DNA of 64,000 nt from Bacteroidales bacterium (lineage in GTDB: Bacteria > Bacteroidota > Bacteroidia > Bacteroidales > UBA12077), in the NCBI GenBank assembly GCA_013138975.1, contig WTBR01000035.1:45890-109889 (forward strand), written 5' to 3'. The notes beneath the pieces are model-generated. The model saw only the letters and a list, made by a program, of their open reading frames with translations, was not told the DNA's origin and made no database searches. Shown here in pieces: positions 33,682-41,991 of the stretch; the first letter of the stretch is position 1, and every line of letters begins with the position of its first letter. The position numbers and the translations under genes are program-made.

Positions 33682-34821
33682 TTAGCAGTTGATCTTATAG
33701 TATTTTTTTAATCCGTACAATGAAATTATATTTTGTAATACCTGAGAGGTACCTTCTATAACTTCCAAAACTTTTGCTTCGCGAAATAATCTTTCAACCG
33801 GATACTTATTATAAAATCCGTTACCTCCATGAACTTGCACAGCATCTGTTGAAATTTGCATAGCTATTTTAGATGTTAGGTATTTAGCTATAATAGTTTC
33901 ATTTACTGAGTCTTGATGATTTTGTTGACGTAGAGATGCTACTTTTTCCAGAAATGCACGAGTAGAATGAATATTGGCTACTGCATTGGCAATCATTTCT
34001 TGTATAAGCTGAAAGGTATAAATCTTTTTTCCAAATTGCTTTCTTTCTCTGGAATAATTAACCATAGCTTCAAGCGCTTCCTGTGCAATGGCAAGTCCAC
34101 CCCAAGCAATGCTGTATCGACCATGATCCAGTGCCGTTGAAACGATATATGCAAAACCACCTCCATCAACCCCAATTCGATTTTCCTTTGGGACTTCTAC
34201 ATTGGTAAATTCAATCTCACTTATATAAGATGCTTTTGCAGCCATTAAACCTTTTATTGGTTTAATTGTGACACCTGGTGTTTTAGTGTCAACCATATAT
34301 GCATTTACTTTTTTGCCATTTGTAGCAATAACAAGTAAATAATCTGCTACACCGGAAAATGTAATCCACTTTTTACTTCCATTTATGATTACTGCATTTT
34401 CCTTTTCTTCGTAACTTGTTTGTATACTAGATGCATCGGTGCCAACATTTGGCTCTGTTAAGGCAAATGCTGTGATAATATTGCCCTCGGCCATATCTGG
34501 GAGCCATTTATTTTTTTGTGCTTCATTTCCCCATCGTAATATTGCTGAACCAACCAGCGAAGTATGAACTGTAAGTAAGGATCTCGCTGTACAATCTGCT
34601 TTACCAATTATTTCTGTAAGTAAACCATAATTGTATGGATCTAAGTTCATACCATTATACTTTTCGGGAAATGTTGCACCCAAAAACTTAGCTTTCCCCA
34701 TTTCTTTAATCAGTTGAGCAGGAAATTGCTGCTTTTCTTCAAATTCAGCTGCAAAAGGCCTGATTTTAGTATTGGCAAACTCTTTTGCACTCTCCAAAAA
34801 ATCTTGTATAACTTCACTCAT
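33682..34821 (-). CDS. Acyl-CoA dehydrogenase family protein, FkbI-like
   Basis: A full-length (379 aa) flavoprotein of the acyl-CoA dehydrogenase fold, with 'AFALTEPNVGTDASSI', 'KKWITFSG', 'YSRERKQFGKKI', 'VQVHGGNGF' and the catalytic region 'EVIEGTSQVLQ'. Cotranscription with a stand-alone ACP (11 bp upstream), an FkbH-type HAD protein and a 3-hydroxyacyl-CoA dehydrogenase places it as FkbI/ZmaE-like. Such enzymes oxidise an ACP-bound three-carbon unit towards hydroxymalonyl-ACP. An ordinary fatty-acyl-CoA dehydrogenase is the alternative, but the context favours the ACP-linked role. Confidence 0.8.
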   Translation of the reverse strand: MSEVIQDFLESAKEFANTKIRPFAAEFEEKQQFPAQLIKEMGKAKFLGATFPEKYNGMNLDPYNYGLLTEIIGKADCTARSLLTVHTSLVGSAILRWGNEAQKNKWLPDMAEGNIITAFALTEPNVGTDASSIQTSYEEKENAVIINGSKKWITFSGVADYLLVIATNGKKVNAYMVDTKTPGVTIKPIKGLMAAKASYISEIEFTNVEVPKENRIGVDGGGFAYIVSTALDHGRYSIAWGGLAIAQEALEAMVNYSRERKQFGKKIYTFQLIQEMIANAVANIHSTRAFLEKVASLRQQNHQDSVNETIIAKYLTSKIAMQISTDAVQVHGGNGFYNKYPVERLFREAKVLEVIEGTSQVLQNIISLYGLKKYYKINC

Positions 34822-34832
34822 TGCATTAAATA

Positions 34833-35084
34833 TTAATCACTTAAAACTTCGGTTTTCTTCTTTATCAAGGCTTCAATTCTATTTACAGAACTAAAATTCG
34901 ATATTTCCATATCATCATCATCAACTTCCATATTAAATTCTGTTTCAATATAGTTAAGCAGCTTCATTGAGAACAAAGAGTTTACAAATCCTTTTTCGAA
35001 GATATTATCATCATCCTTAATTTCAATCTCATCATCCAGATTTATTAAATTATCTGAAATGAACTTTACAATTTTTTCTTTCAT
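34833..35084 (-). CDS. Stand-alone acyl carrier protein, FkbJ-like
   Basis: An acidic 83-residue carrier protein. The phosphopantetheine attachment site is Ser36 in 'KGFVNSLFSMKLLNYIE', the 'GxVNSL' variant seen in FkbJ-type ACPs rather than the DSL of fatty-acid ACPs. It starts 11 bp before the acyl-CoA dehydrogenase gene in the same operon. It should carry the glyceryl unit loaded by the FkbH-like protein. Confidence 0.82.
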   Translation of the reverse strand: MKEKIVKFISDNLINLDDEIEIKDDDNIFEKGFVNSLFSMKLLNYIETEFNMEVDDDDMEISNFSSVNRIEALIKKKTEVLSD

Positions 35085-35263
35085 TATATTCGTTTTTAAA
35101 ATTTTATTGCATTCGTATAATCTGATTCTTATAAAATTATAAATTTTTATGAGAAAATGTACTAACGTTTCAGCTAGAAGTTAGCGAGATTTAACAACAA
35201 TATTGCCTTCTTTTTTGCTTAGTTTCAAATAAAAAAACTTTACATAATACGTATTAAACCCGC

Positions 35264-35932
35264 TTACTTTTGAGCTGTGGACATAGACTGACTTTCCCGA
35301 TTACAACACTGTCTATCAACTTCATTCCATGCATCGATTCTGTTTTGCCAATTAAAACTTAACATATTTTCTTTAATCTTGTCACCTAATTTCTTTATAT
35401 CTTTTTTCTTTTCGAAATTAGCCAACTGTTCTCCTAATTTCCTCGCACTATCTTCTAATAGTTCAAATTGTTCTGAGTCAATTTTTGAAAGCTCGGGAAG
35501 ATCAAATTCTCCAAACTTAATTTCATGTAATTCTTCTTCTAATGCTTTGACCTTAATTTTAATCTTTTTCTTTTCTGTATTAAGTTTTGTAATTTCTACT
35601 TTCTTTTCAGTTTCATTTTTGAGAAAATCATTAATTTTATTCTCTTTTTCCCTAATCTCATTCTCAGCATTTTCTAGCTGTTCAAGTAAAAGTTGATTAT
35701 ATTCTTCCATTTGAAGTTTAACACTATCAAAATACTCCTTTATTTTCATAGGAGTCATGTCTTTATAGAACTTAATACTTTCATTTAATTGTGTAATGAG
35801 AGAATCTTTTGATTTAATTATTTCATCTTTGGCATTTTTATATTCCTTACTCCATCTTATTTTAGCAATCCAAGCTAATATTGCTCCCAAAAGGCTTATT
35901 GCAGTGATGATTTGTTCGGTTGTAATTGCCAT
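35264..35932 (-). CDS. Membrane-anchored coiled-coil protein, unknown
   Basis: The N-terminal hydrophobic segment (about residues 5-25) is followed by a long charged coiled coil (about 30-150, for example 'NAENEIREKENKINDFLKNE') and a short C-terminal region with Cys-Cys (DRQCCNRES). No catalytic domain is seen. It is unrelated to the flanking FkbH/I/J/K-like genes and splits that operon together with the BRO fragment. It is probably inserted DNA. Confidence 0.6.
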   Translation of the reverse strand: MAITTEQIITAISLLGAILAWIAKIRWSKEYKNAKDEIIKSKDSLITQLNESIKFYKDMTPMKIKEYFDSVKLQMEEYNQLLLEQLENAENEIREKENKINDFLKNETEKKVEITKLNTEKKKIKIKVKALEEELHEIKFGEFDLPELSKIDSEQFELLEDSARKLGEQLANFEKKKDIKKLGDKIKENMLSFNWQNRIDAWNEVDRQCCNRESQSMSTAQK

Positions 35933-36013
35933 ATTTATAAAGTTTGCTAATTCTGTTAAATTAATTATTAAATCTTAAAAATTTCATTCCCAAATGCGTT
36001 TGCAGTTATAAAT

Positions 36014-36145
36014 ATTGCCCAATAAAATAATATACTTCCCTATTTTAACCTTAAACATGAAGTTATTTAGGGAAAACATCCTTAAATATTACAAATCCAT
36101 TTTAATATAATCAGGGTTTGGTGGTATAAATGATAAATCATTTAG
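36014..36145. repeat. Direct repeat of the fkbH 3' end (partner at 36487-36617)
   Basis: About 130 bp are repeated with about 87 percent identity at an offset of about 472 bp. Both copies contain TTAAACATGAAGTTATTTAG and CAGGGTTTGGTGGTATAAAT. The right-hand copy is the authentic end of the FkbH-like gene. The left-hand copy is the duplicate, and the BRO-type fragment lies between them. Confidence 0.8.
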
Positions 36146-36148
36146 AAA
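36089..36148 (-). pseudogene. Duplicated C-terminal tail of the FkbH-like gene
   Basis: The minus strand reads FLNDLSFIPPNPDYIKMDL and a stop, nearly identical to the end of the intact gene (ENDLTFIPPNPEYIKMEL). The rest of this copy is missing and is replaced upstream by the BRO-type fragment. Confidence 0.8.
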
Positions 36149-36405
36149 CAAATTAAGACTTCTTCCCAAAACTTTGTTTTACCATCAGACGATTCCATTT
36201 TCAGTTGGTTACAATTTGTAACCAACTCACTTCCTTCTTTTTTAAGTCTGCTTTTTAATACCTTCCAGTAATTATTTGGATTAACGCTTTCGGATAGCAA
36301 TCCAACAATATCGACTATCGAAAAATACCATTTTTCTTGTTCTTCGTCCCAATGTACACGAACCCGTTTGTCTTGAAATAATTTTATTGCATTTTCTTTT
36401 GTCAT
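36142..36405 (-). pseudogene. BRO-N/antirepressor-type protein, truncated
   Basis: The 87-residue frame matches the start of Bro-N/DinD-like proteins: 'KRVRVHWDEEQEKWYFSIVDIVGLL', 'NPNNYWKVLKSRLKKEGSEL', 'NCNQLKMESSDGK'. Family members are roughly 200-290 residues. Here the frame runs into the duplicated fkbH tail and stops (EEVLICF), so it is a fragment. Such genes often travel with phages and other mobile DNA, supporting insertion or recombination at this spot. Confidence 0.75.
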
Positions 36406-36560
36406 ATTTTCATTTCAATAAATCAATTCCAAAATTAGTCAATATTTTTTAGTCTAAATTGTAATTGGAAAACGAATTTTTACAATGAATGCCAACAAAA
36501 TAATATACTTCACTATTTAGTATTAAACATGAAGTTATTTAGAGAAACCATCCTTAAATA

Positions 36561-37583
36561 TTACAATTCCATTTTAATATATTCAGGGTTTGGTGGTATA
36601 AATGTTAAATCATTTTCAAATACTATATGTCCATCATCACTACGCTCAATTTCTTTAAAATTTGCAAATTTATAAGTAACATACATAATTTTATTTCTAT
36701 CGGTACGCAGAAAATCTGCTGTAAGCGTCTTCCCATCCTGTTTAGTCTCATTCATGATATGATATAAAAGCAAACTTCCAACGCCTCTACTCATAACTCT
36801 GCAAGACATTAACAGCAGTTTCATGTGATTTACATTTTCCTGCAATTCTACTAAAGCTAAACCTATCTTTCCGTAACTTCCATATTTATCAGTAAGTTCA
36901 CAAACATAAAGTCTATGGGTATCCGAAGTTCTAAATTCATCCAACTCTTCGTAACTAAATGTTACACCTGTTGAATTTAGCTGATGTGTTCTCTCCGTAA
37001 GCTCCAATGCTCTCTTTAAGTCTTCACTTCCTGCTGGTTTAATTTTAAACACCATATCAAGAGTTTTAAGAAATGATTCTTCAGGCCCCTGATATTCTTC
37101 TTCTTCAACTTTGCGTTTAATATCATCCATATACATCTTTCTTCGTTTTTCCGAATCAGAAGTAATAAACTTTGGATTCAATCTGGGATTTTCCAATAAT
37201 GTTTTATACTCTAAGGCATCAATACATTCTACTGTTTCGAGTTCAGAATTAACTTCATCACGCTCAAATGGCTGATCGTCAATAAATATTAGGGTATCAA
37301 ATCCAATATTAATATTTTCTTTAATATTTTTTACCGATAATGATTTTGCATTCCAATTTATTTCCGGATATAGAAAATATTGATCCAAGCCAAATTCTTC
37401 AAGTTTTTTTATAGCATCCTCGTGATTATTTTTACTGGCAATGGATTGCAATATCCCTCTTTTATCAATCTCTTTTATAATTTCCGAAATATTATCTTTT
37501 AGCTTTACATTCTTATCTTCAAGTAAAACACCGTCCCAGATAGTATTATCCAGATCCCATATTATACATTTAGACTCTTTCAT
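36561..37583 (-). CDS. fkbH: FkbH-like HAD-IIIC protein (glyceryl-ACP loading)
   Basis: An N-terminal HAD domain has the catalytic DLDNT motif (D10, D12: 'IIWDLDNTIWDGVLLED') and 'FIDDQPFERDEV'. It is followed by a C-terminal GNAT-like acyltransferase region ('YVCELTDKYGSYGKIGLALVEL', 'CRVMSRGVGSLLLYH'). This two-domain layout is specific to FkbH/OzmB-type enzymes, which take 1,3-bisphosphoglycerate, dephosphorylate it and load glycerate onto an ACP. Length 340 aa is normal. The 3-hydroxyacyl-CoA dehydrogenase gene lies 18 bp upstream. The ACP and acyl-CoA dehydrogenase lie downstream past the insertion. No polyketide synthase is in the window. Confidence 0.88.
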   Translation of the reverse strand: MKESKCIIWDLDNTIWDGVLLEDKNVKLKDNISEIIKEIDKRGILQSIASKNNHEDAIKKLEEFGLDQYFLYPEINWNAKSLSVKNIKENINIGFDTLIFIDDQPFERDEVNSELETVECIDALEYKTLLENPRLNPKFITSDSEKRRKMYMDDIKRKVEEEEYQGPEESFLKTLDMVFKIKPAGSEDLKRALELTERTHQLNSTGVTFSYEELDEFRTSDTHRLYVCELTDKYGSYGKIGLALVELQENVNHMKLLLMSCRVMSRGVGSLLLYHIMNETKQDGKTLTADFLRTDRNKIMYVTYKFANFKEIERSDDGHIVFENDLTFIPPNPEYIKMEL

Positions 37584-37601
37584 ATAAGTAATTATTATAT
37601 A

Positions 37602-38456
37602 TTAATATTTATAAAATCCTTCGCCTGATTTCCTACCTAATAAACCAGCATCTACCATTTTTTGTAATAATGGACATGGTCTGAATTTTGAATCCTTAAA
37701 ATTATCGTACAAAACGTTTAACGAATCTAAAACAGTATCTAATCCAATTAAATCTGCTGTTTCTAAAGGTCCCATACTATGCATATACCCTTTTTTAAAG
37801 ATCGCATCAACATCAGCCGGATTAGCAATACTTTCATACACCACAAATGCAGCTTCGTTCATAAAAAGATGTGACAAACGGTTGGCTACAAAACCTGGAC
37901 TATCATTAACTACAACAGACTGTTTATCAATTGATTTTAAAAAAGCTTTAATAACATCAATTGTCTCTTGAGAAGTATGAAAGCCTTTAATTGTCTCAAC
38001 CATTGCTTTTAAAGGAACAGGATTCATAAAATGAAGTCCTATTACTTTTGATGGATCTACAAAATGAGATGCAAGCTTAGTGATAGGTATACATGAGGTA
38101 TTAATGGCAAAAATAGTATCAGGTTTACAAAGGTCTTTTATCTCCTTAATAACTCCAATTTTTATATCAACCAACTCATTTACATTCTCAATTACAAGAT
38201 CAACTTTATTAAAATTATTATACGTTAACTGAAAAGTTATTTTTTGTAATACTTCATCCAAGGATTCTGTAACCAGACTTCTATTCATCATTTTTACCAT
38301 TCGGTAATCTGATTTAATCTTACTTTTTGCATCCTCAAGTGCATCAGCTGATATATCCTTTAAAATCACAGGATAGCCTTTTAAAGCCAGATTAAGAGAT
38401 ACTCCACAGCCCATTACTCCAGCGCCGATTACTGCTATTTGACCTATTTCTTTCAT
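37602..38456 (-). CDS. 3-hydroxyacyl-CoA dehydrogenase family protein, FkbK-like
   Basis: An N-terminal NAD-binding Rossmann motif (IAVIGAGVMGCGVSLNLALKG) is followed by 'NTSCIPITKLA', the catalytic His segment 'GLHFMNPVPLKAMVE' and 'DSPGFVANRLSHLFMNEA'. The 284 residues equal the usual length for 3-hydroxybutyryl-CoA dehydrogenase. As the first gene before the FkbH-like protein it corresponds to FkbK/ZmaG, which oxidises glyceryl-ACP to the semialdehyde. A housekeeping beta-oxidation role is possible but the operon argues otherwise. Confidence 0.82.
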   Translation of the reverse strand: MKEIGQIAVIGAGVMGCGVSLNLALKGYPVILKDISADALEDAKSKIKSDYRMVKMMNRSLVTESLDEVLQKITFQLTYNNFNKVDLVIENVNELVDIKIGVIKEIKDLCKPDTIFAINTSCIPITKLASHFVDPSKVIGLHFMNPVPLKAMVETIKGFHTSQETIDVIKAFLKSIDKQSVVVNDSPGFVANRLSHLFMNEAAFVVYESIANPADVDAIFKKGYMHSMGPLETADLIGLDTVLDSLNVLYDNFKDSKFRPCPLLQKMVDAGLLGRKSGEGFYKY

Positions 38457-38964
38457 TTTCAGTTAATTTTAATATTTTACACAAAACTGCTTAGAACAAA
38501 GATGTCTATATCCTATTTTAAATTGACTCTAAAATATAAATATTCAATCCTAAAATATTTATTGAATACTTCAGTTAATAGTAGGTAGAGTGTATAAAAA
38601 CGCAGTAAGGATTTCGTTATATAAAGCTTCGCTAACAAAACTCACATGCAATTTAATCCTAAATTATTAATTACGAAAATACACTTATTAATAAAAAAAT
38701 ATTAATAAAAAACCGCATTTTTTGTCTAAAAATTATTTTTAGTAATTAAACCTCAAGTATTTTTAATTCAAACATTAGATTAATACATACGAATAAATAA
38801 TCGTAAAGCATAAGATTGACATTATAAACACGAGCTATAAAGGTACGAATGGGATTTACGAAACGGATCCTGACACACCAAAATCCTAAGTTACAAATAA
38901 GTCACTTTTTGAAGTTTGCAAAATGAATTATTTAAGCTAGTAAGAAAAATATGCAACACTAATT
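38457..38964. other. Gene-free stretch upstream of the FkbK-like gene
   Basis: AT-rich with no credible coding frame. It presumably contains the promoter for the minus-strand fkb-like operon. No clear operator was recognised. Confidence 0.4.
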
Positions 38965-39135
38965 AGTTCTGTCTATAAAGTAAGAGTCTTGTTCAGAATG
39001 TTCGATTTTGAGGCTTGCGAAATTGCAAAAATTAAGGAGTTTACAAGGCTTTGAATTCCGATAGCTATCGGAATATCTTTGACGCTTTCTTATCAAAGAC
39101 TTGAAAAAAAGGCAGTTTTCTTGCTGACACTAGTT
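38965..39135. repeat. Interspersed repeat, left part of a composite block
   Basis: 38965-39042 is a diverged copy of the first 80 bp of the element at 39139-39301. 39053-39135 (with GATAGCTATCGGAAT, TATCAAAGACTTGAAAAAA and GGCAGTTTTCTTGC) recurs in direct orientation at 62360-62441 with about 88 percent identity. Confidence 0.7.
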
Positions 39136-39138
39136 AAA

Positions 39139-39301
39139 GTCTGTCCATAAATTCGGGTGTTTGATTCAGAAAGTTCGAGATCAAGGTTTGTGAAGTTTTA
39201 AAAATCAAGAGTTTACTTTTGTAAATGCGATGTACTGAGCATGTCGAAGTAACTGATTTTTAAAACGAGCATAACGCAGATATCGGACTTTATGGACAAA
39301 C
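39139..39301. mobile_element. 163-bp MITE-like element
   Basis: Terminal inverted repeats GTCTGTCCATAAATTC (left) and GTTTGTCCATAAAGTC (right, reversed) agree at 13 of 16 positions. The internal segment 39211-39266 recurs inverted at 62284-62338. No coding capacity, so any transposase would have to act in trans. Confidence 0.6.
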
Positions 39302-39344
39302 ACTATTTAAGTCTTATCTTAATATTCAAATTGTCCAATAATGT

Positions 39345-40352
39345 TTATTGATTTTTAATTATTTTAAATAAAGAGTTAAGCCATTCATCAGTATCATTTA
39401 AACTACTAACTAATGTTAATTTTTCACCACCATTTTTTATAAACAATTCCTGATATTCATGCTGAATCTCAATAATTGTTTCAAGACAATCTGTTACGAA
39501 TGATGGGGATACAACTAATATTTTTTTAATACCCTTTTGAGCTAAATCTTTAATAATTTGATCGGTAAAAGGATTTAGCCATTTGTTTGATAATCGAGAC
39601 TGAAAGCCTACTGAAAATTCGTTTTGCGTCAAACCTAAACCTTTTACTATAAGTCGATTAGTTTCATAGCATGTAGCTTTATAACACAACTTGCCATGTT
39701 CGGGCATTTCATTAATACATTCGCAACTATCATTTGATATAGAGGAATGAATTTTATCTATATGACTTATAGGCAAACCATGATAAGAAAAAATAATATG
39801 ATCATAATCCTTTGGATCATATTTTAAAATTTGATTCACATATGTGTTTATAAATTCAGGATGATTATAAAACTGATGAATGAGTTTAATGCCTGGTATT
39901 ACATTCCAGTTTTTCAATTCATTAAATATGGCTTCAAATGCAGATCCTGTAGTTGATGATGCGTACTGCGGATATAAAGGTAATATGATAATTTCGTCTG
40001 GGTTTTCCTCCTTTATTTGCTTTAAAGTAGTTATTAATGATGGATTTCCATATCGCATCCCCAAATAAATCTTATAATCTTTATTAAATTTATTCTGCAG
40101 TTTATTCTTTAATTCTGTAGAGTAATGAAGTAAGGCTGACCCTTTTTCTGTCCATAAATTCTTATACAACTTGCTAGACTTACGAGCACGAAAAGGAATA
40201 ATTATTCCATTTACTAATATCTTTCTTAAAAAAAATGGTAATGTAATTACACGTTTATCATTTAAAAACTCCGACAAATACCGTCTTACATCCGATAGTG
40301 CAGGACTATCCGGAGTACCAATATTTATAAGTAATACCGCAACTTTCTTCAA
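39345..40352 (-). CDS. hemH: Ferrochelatase
   Basis: Inserts Fe2+ into protoporphyrin IX, the last step of protohaem synthesis. Diagnostic stretches are 'VLLINIGTPDSP', 'LPLYPQYASSTTGS', the active-site 'IIFSYHGLPISHI' (His) and 'GFQSRL...KWLNPFTD', with 'VVSPSFVTDCLETIIEI' carrying the conserved Glu. Length 335 aa is typical for the bacterial family. It is the last gene of the TonB-MFS-hemN-hemG-hemH operon, 2 bp after the small membrane protein gene. Confidence 0.96.
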   Translation of the reverse strand: MKKVAVLLINIGTPDSPALSDVRRYLSEFLNDKRVITLPFFLRKILVNGIIIPFRARKSSKLYKNLWTEKGSALLHYSTELKNKLQNKFNKDYKIYLGMRYGNPSLITTLKQIKEENPDEIIILPLYPQYASSTTGSAFEAIFNELKNWNVIPGIKLIHQFYNHPEFINTYVNQILKYDPKDYDHIIFSYHGLPISHIDKIHSSISNDSCECINEMPEHGKLCYKATCYETNRLIVKGLGLTQNEFSVGFQSRLSNKWLNPFTDQIIKDLAQKGIKKILVVSPSFVTDCLETIIEIQHEYQELFIKNGGEKLTLVSSLNDTDEWLNSLFKIIKNQ

Positions 40353-40354
40353 AT

Positions 40355-40612
40355 CTATACTATTCTTGTTTTATATTTCAACCTATAAATATATTTTCCT
40401 GTATATTGACCAATAATAAACATTGCTACAAATAAAACTATGTATTTCCAATCAGAATTAATATTACAAAGATATCTTAACAAGATGGATATACCTACTG
40501 GCACATGTATGGCCAGAAACCATTTTAATGAAAAACGTTTTACACCTCCCCGCCAATAACCAAAAGGTACATTTATAATATAAACCAAAATTGATACTAA
40601 TATAGGAATCAT
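40355..40612 (-). CDS. Small three-helix membrane protein in the haem operon
   Basis: An 85-residue protein with three hydrophobic segments (MIPILVSILVYIINVPFGYW; WFLAIHVPVGISILLRYL; YIVLFVAMFIIGQYTG). Its stop is 2 bp from hemH and its start is 1 bp from the hemG stop, so it is tightly embedded in the haem operon. Function unknown. A role next to protoporphyrinogen oxidation or ferrochelation at the membrane is only suggested by position. Confidence 0.75.
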   Translation of the reverse strand: MIPILVSILVYIINVPFGYWRGGVKRFSLKWFLAIHVPVGISILLRYLCNINSDWKYIVLFVAMFIIGQYTGKYIYRLKYKTRIV

Positions 40613-40613
40613 T

Positions 40614-41990
40614 CTATATGGTGCTATTAATTATTTCATTGGCAACTTGCTTACCCTGTTTTACTCTATCTGCCATTCCAATTCCATCTCTGATATTTCC
40701 TGCAAGTATTAATCCCGGATATTTTTTCTGGATTTGTTCTATAGCATTAAACCTGACACCTGATGATGCTTCATATTGAGGAATAGCTTTTTTATATCGT
40801 AATATTGTTAATAAATCTGGTTTTTGAGTACTCTTCAATGTTTCAGCTATTTCAGAAAGGACTATTTCTTCTATTTCATTATCGGTCATTTCAATTATTT
40901 CAGGTTTTTTTACACCACCCATAAATACTGAGATAATTGCTCCTTCTTTTGGTGCTCTGTCTGCAAATAGAGTCGATGGAAATAAAATCCCCAAACTGTT
41001 TCGATTTTCTTTTGATGGCACCAAGCCACCAAATGCATTTAGCTCTATTCCCTTCCAATTATTATAACAAACAACAGCTTGGACTACTTTTGCGTAATTA
41101 AGGTTCGTAAGATCCTTCATTTCGTCTTCCTGCAAGAAAGATAATAAATTAGTTAAATTCGATGCATCAACTGTTGTAATAACAATGTCAGATTGAATCT
41201 CAATTGGATTTTTATTGGATAGTAGATTTGTGATAAATCCTTTTCCATTTGGTTTTACCTCAACATCTGAACTATTCAATAAGATATTTTCATATCCAAT
41301 TTCCTGAGTAATTGCATCTGTAAGGTTTTTTAATCCTCCTTTTACTGAAAAAACTTCACGACTAACTCTTTTCTCTATTTCAGTTTTGGGTTCTTTTTTC
41401 TTCTTTAATGCTCCTTTAATAAAGCTACCATAATTTTGTTCTAAATTATAAAGTTTAGGTAGAGCATATTTTGTTACAAGTTTTGATGGATCTCCTGCAT
41501 ATATTCCTGAAATAAAAGGATCAATGGCATAATTAAGAAAACTTTTACCCATGCGTCTAAGTACTAATTCAGCCACAGATTCATCAGGATTTAAACCTGG
41601 TTTTCGAAAAGGTTCTCCGAGAATTCTAAATTTATCTTTTAAACTAAACAATGGTGTAAATACTGCTGAAATAAAACCGGAAGGTAGTGCATGCCAATTC
41701 TTATTTTTCCATATCCATCTGTTGTTAGCCTTTGGATTAGCTGCTTCAGGCTTTATTTTATCTTTTAAATCATCAAACAGTTCAACGAGTTCTGTTGTTC
41801 CAATTATACCTGTATTGGGCCCCGTTTCAAATATAAACTCATCTTGCTTTACGGTATTAATAACTCCTCCCGTTCTATTATCTTTTTCTATTAACAATAC
41901 TTTTTTTCCAGCTTTGCTAAGATAAAAAGCAGTTGTAAGCCCTGATAGTCCGGCTCCTAAAACAACAATATCAACTTTTTTATTACTCAT
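40614..41990 (-). CDS. hemG: FAD-dependent protoporphyrinogen oxidase
   Basis: Oxidises (copro)protoporphyrinogen to the porphyrin. FAD-binding motif 'VDIVVLGAGLSGLTTAFYLSKAG' with 'LLIEKDNRTGGVI', then 'ETGPNTG', 'PFISGIYAGDPSKL' and a C-terminal 'GLILAGNIRDGIGMADRVKQG'. ATG 41990 (MSNKKVDIV) is chosen. An in-frame ATG at 42104 would add 38 residues inside hemN with no family similarity. The start is 1 base after the hemN stop, indicating coupling. Confidence 0.93.
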   Translation of the reverse strand: MSNKKVDIVVLGAGLSGLTTAFYLSKAGKKVLLIEKDNRTGGVINTVKQDEFIFETGPNTGIIGTTELVELFDDLKDKIKPEAANPKANNRWIWKNKNWHALPSGFISAVFTPLFSLKDKFRILGEPFRKPGLNPDESVAELVLRRMGKSFLNYAIDPFISGIYAGDPSKLVTKYALPKLYNLEQNYGSFIKGALKKKKEPKTEIEKRVSREVFSVKGGLKNLTDAITQEIGYENILLNSSDVEVKPNGKGFITNLLSNKNPIEIQSDIVITTVDASNLTNLLSFLQEDEMKDLTNLNYAKVVQAVVCYNNWKGIELNAFGGLVPSKENRNSLGILFPSTLFADRAPKEGAIISVFMGGVKKPEIIEMTDNEIEEIVLSEIAETLKSTQKPDLLTILRYKKAIPQYEASSGVRFNAIEQIQKKYPGLILAGNIRDGIGMADRVKQGKQVANEIINSTI

Positions 41991-41991
41991 T

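Noticed and set aside
35379..35696. Ser/Phe-rich plus-strand open frame opposite the coiled-coil gene
   Set aside because: Low-complexity complement of a Glu/Lys-rich coiled coil, a known artefact. The minus-strand frame has a signal-anchor-like start and a natural composition.
34833..38456. Reading the acyl-CoA dehydrogenase and hydroxyacyl-CoA dehydrogenase as a beta-oxidation operon
   Set aside because: The presence of an FkbH-type protein and a GxVNSL ACP in the same operon, and absence of thiolase or enoyl-CoA hydratase, favour the hydroxymalonyl-ACP type route.
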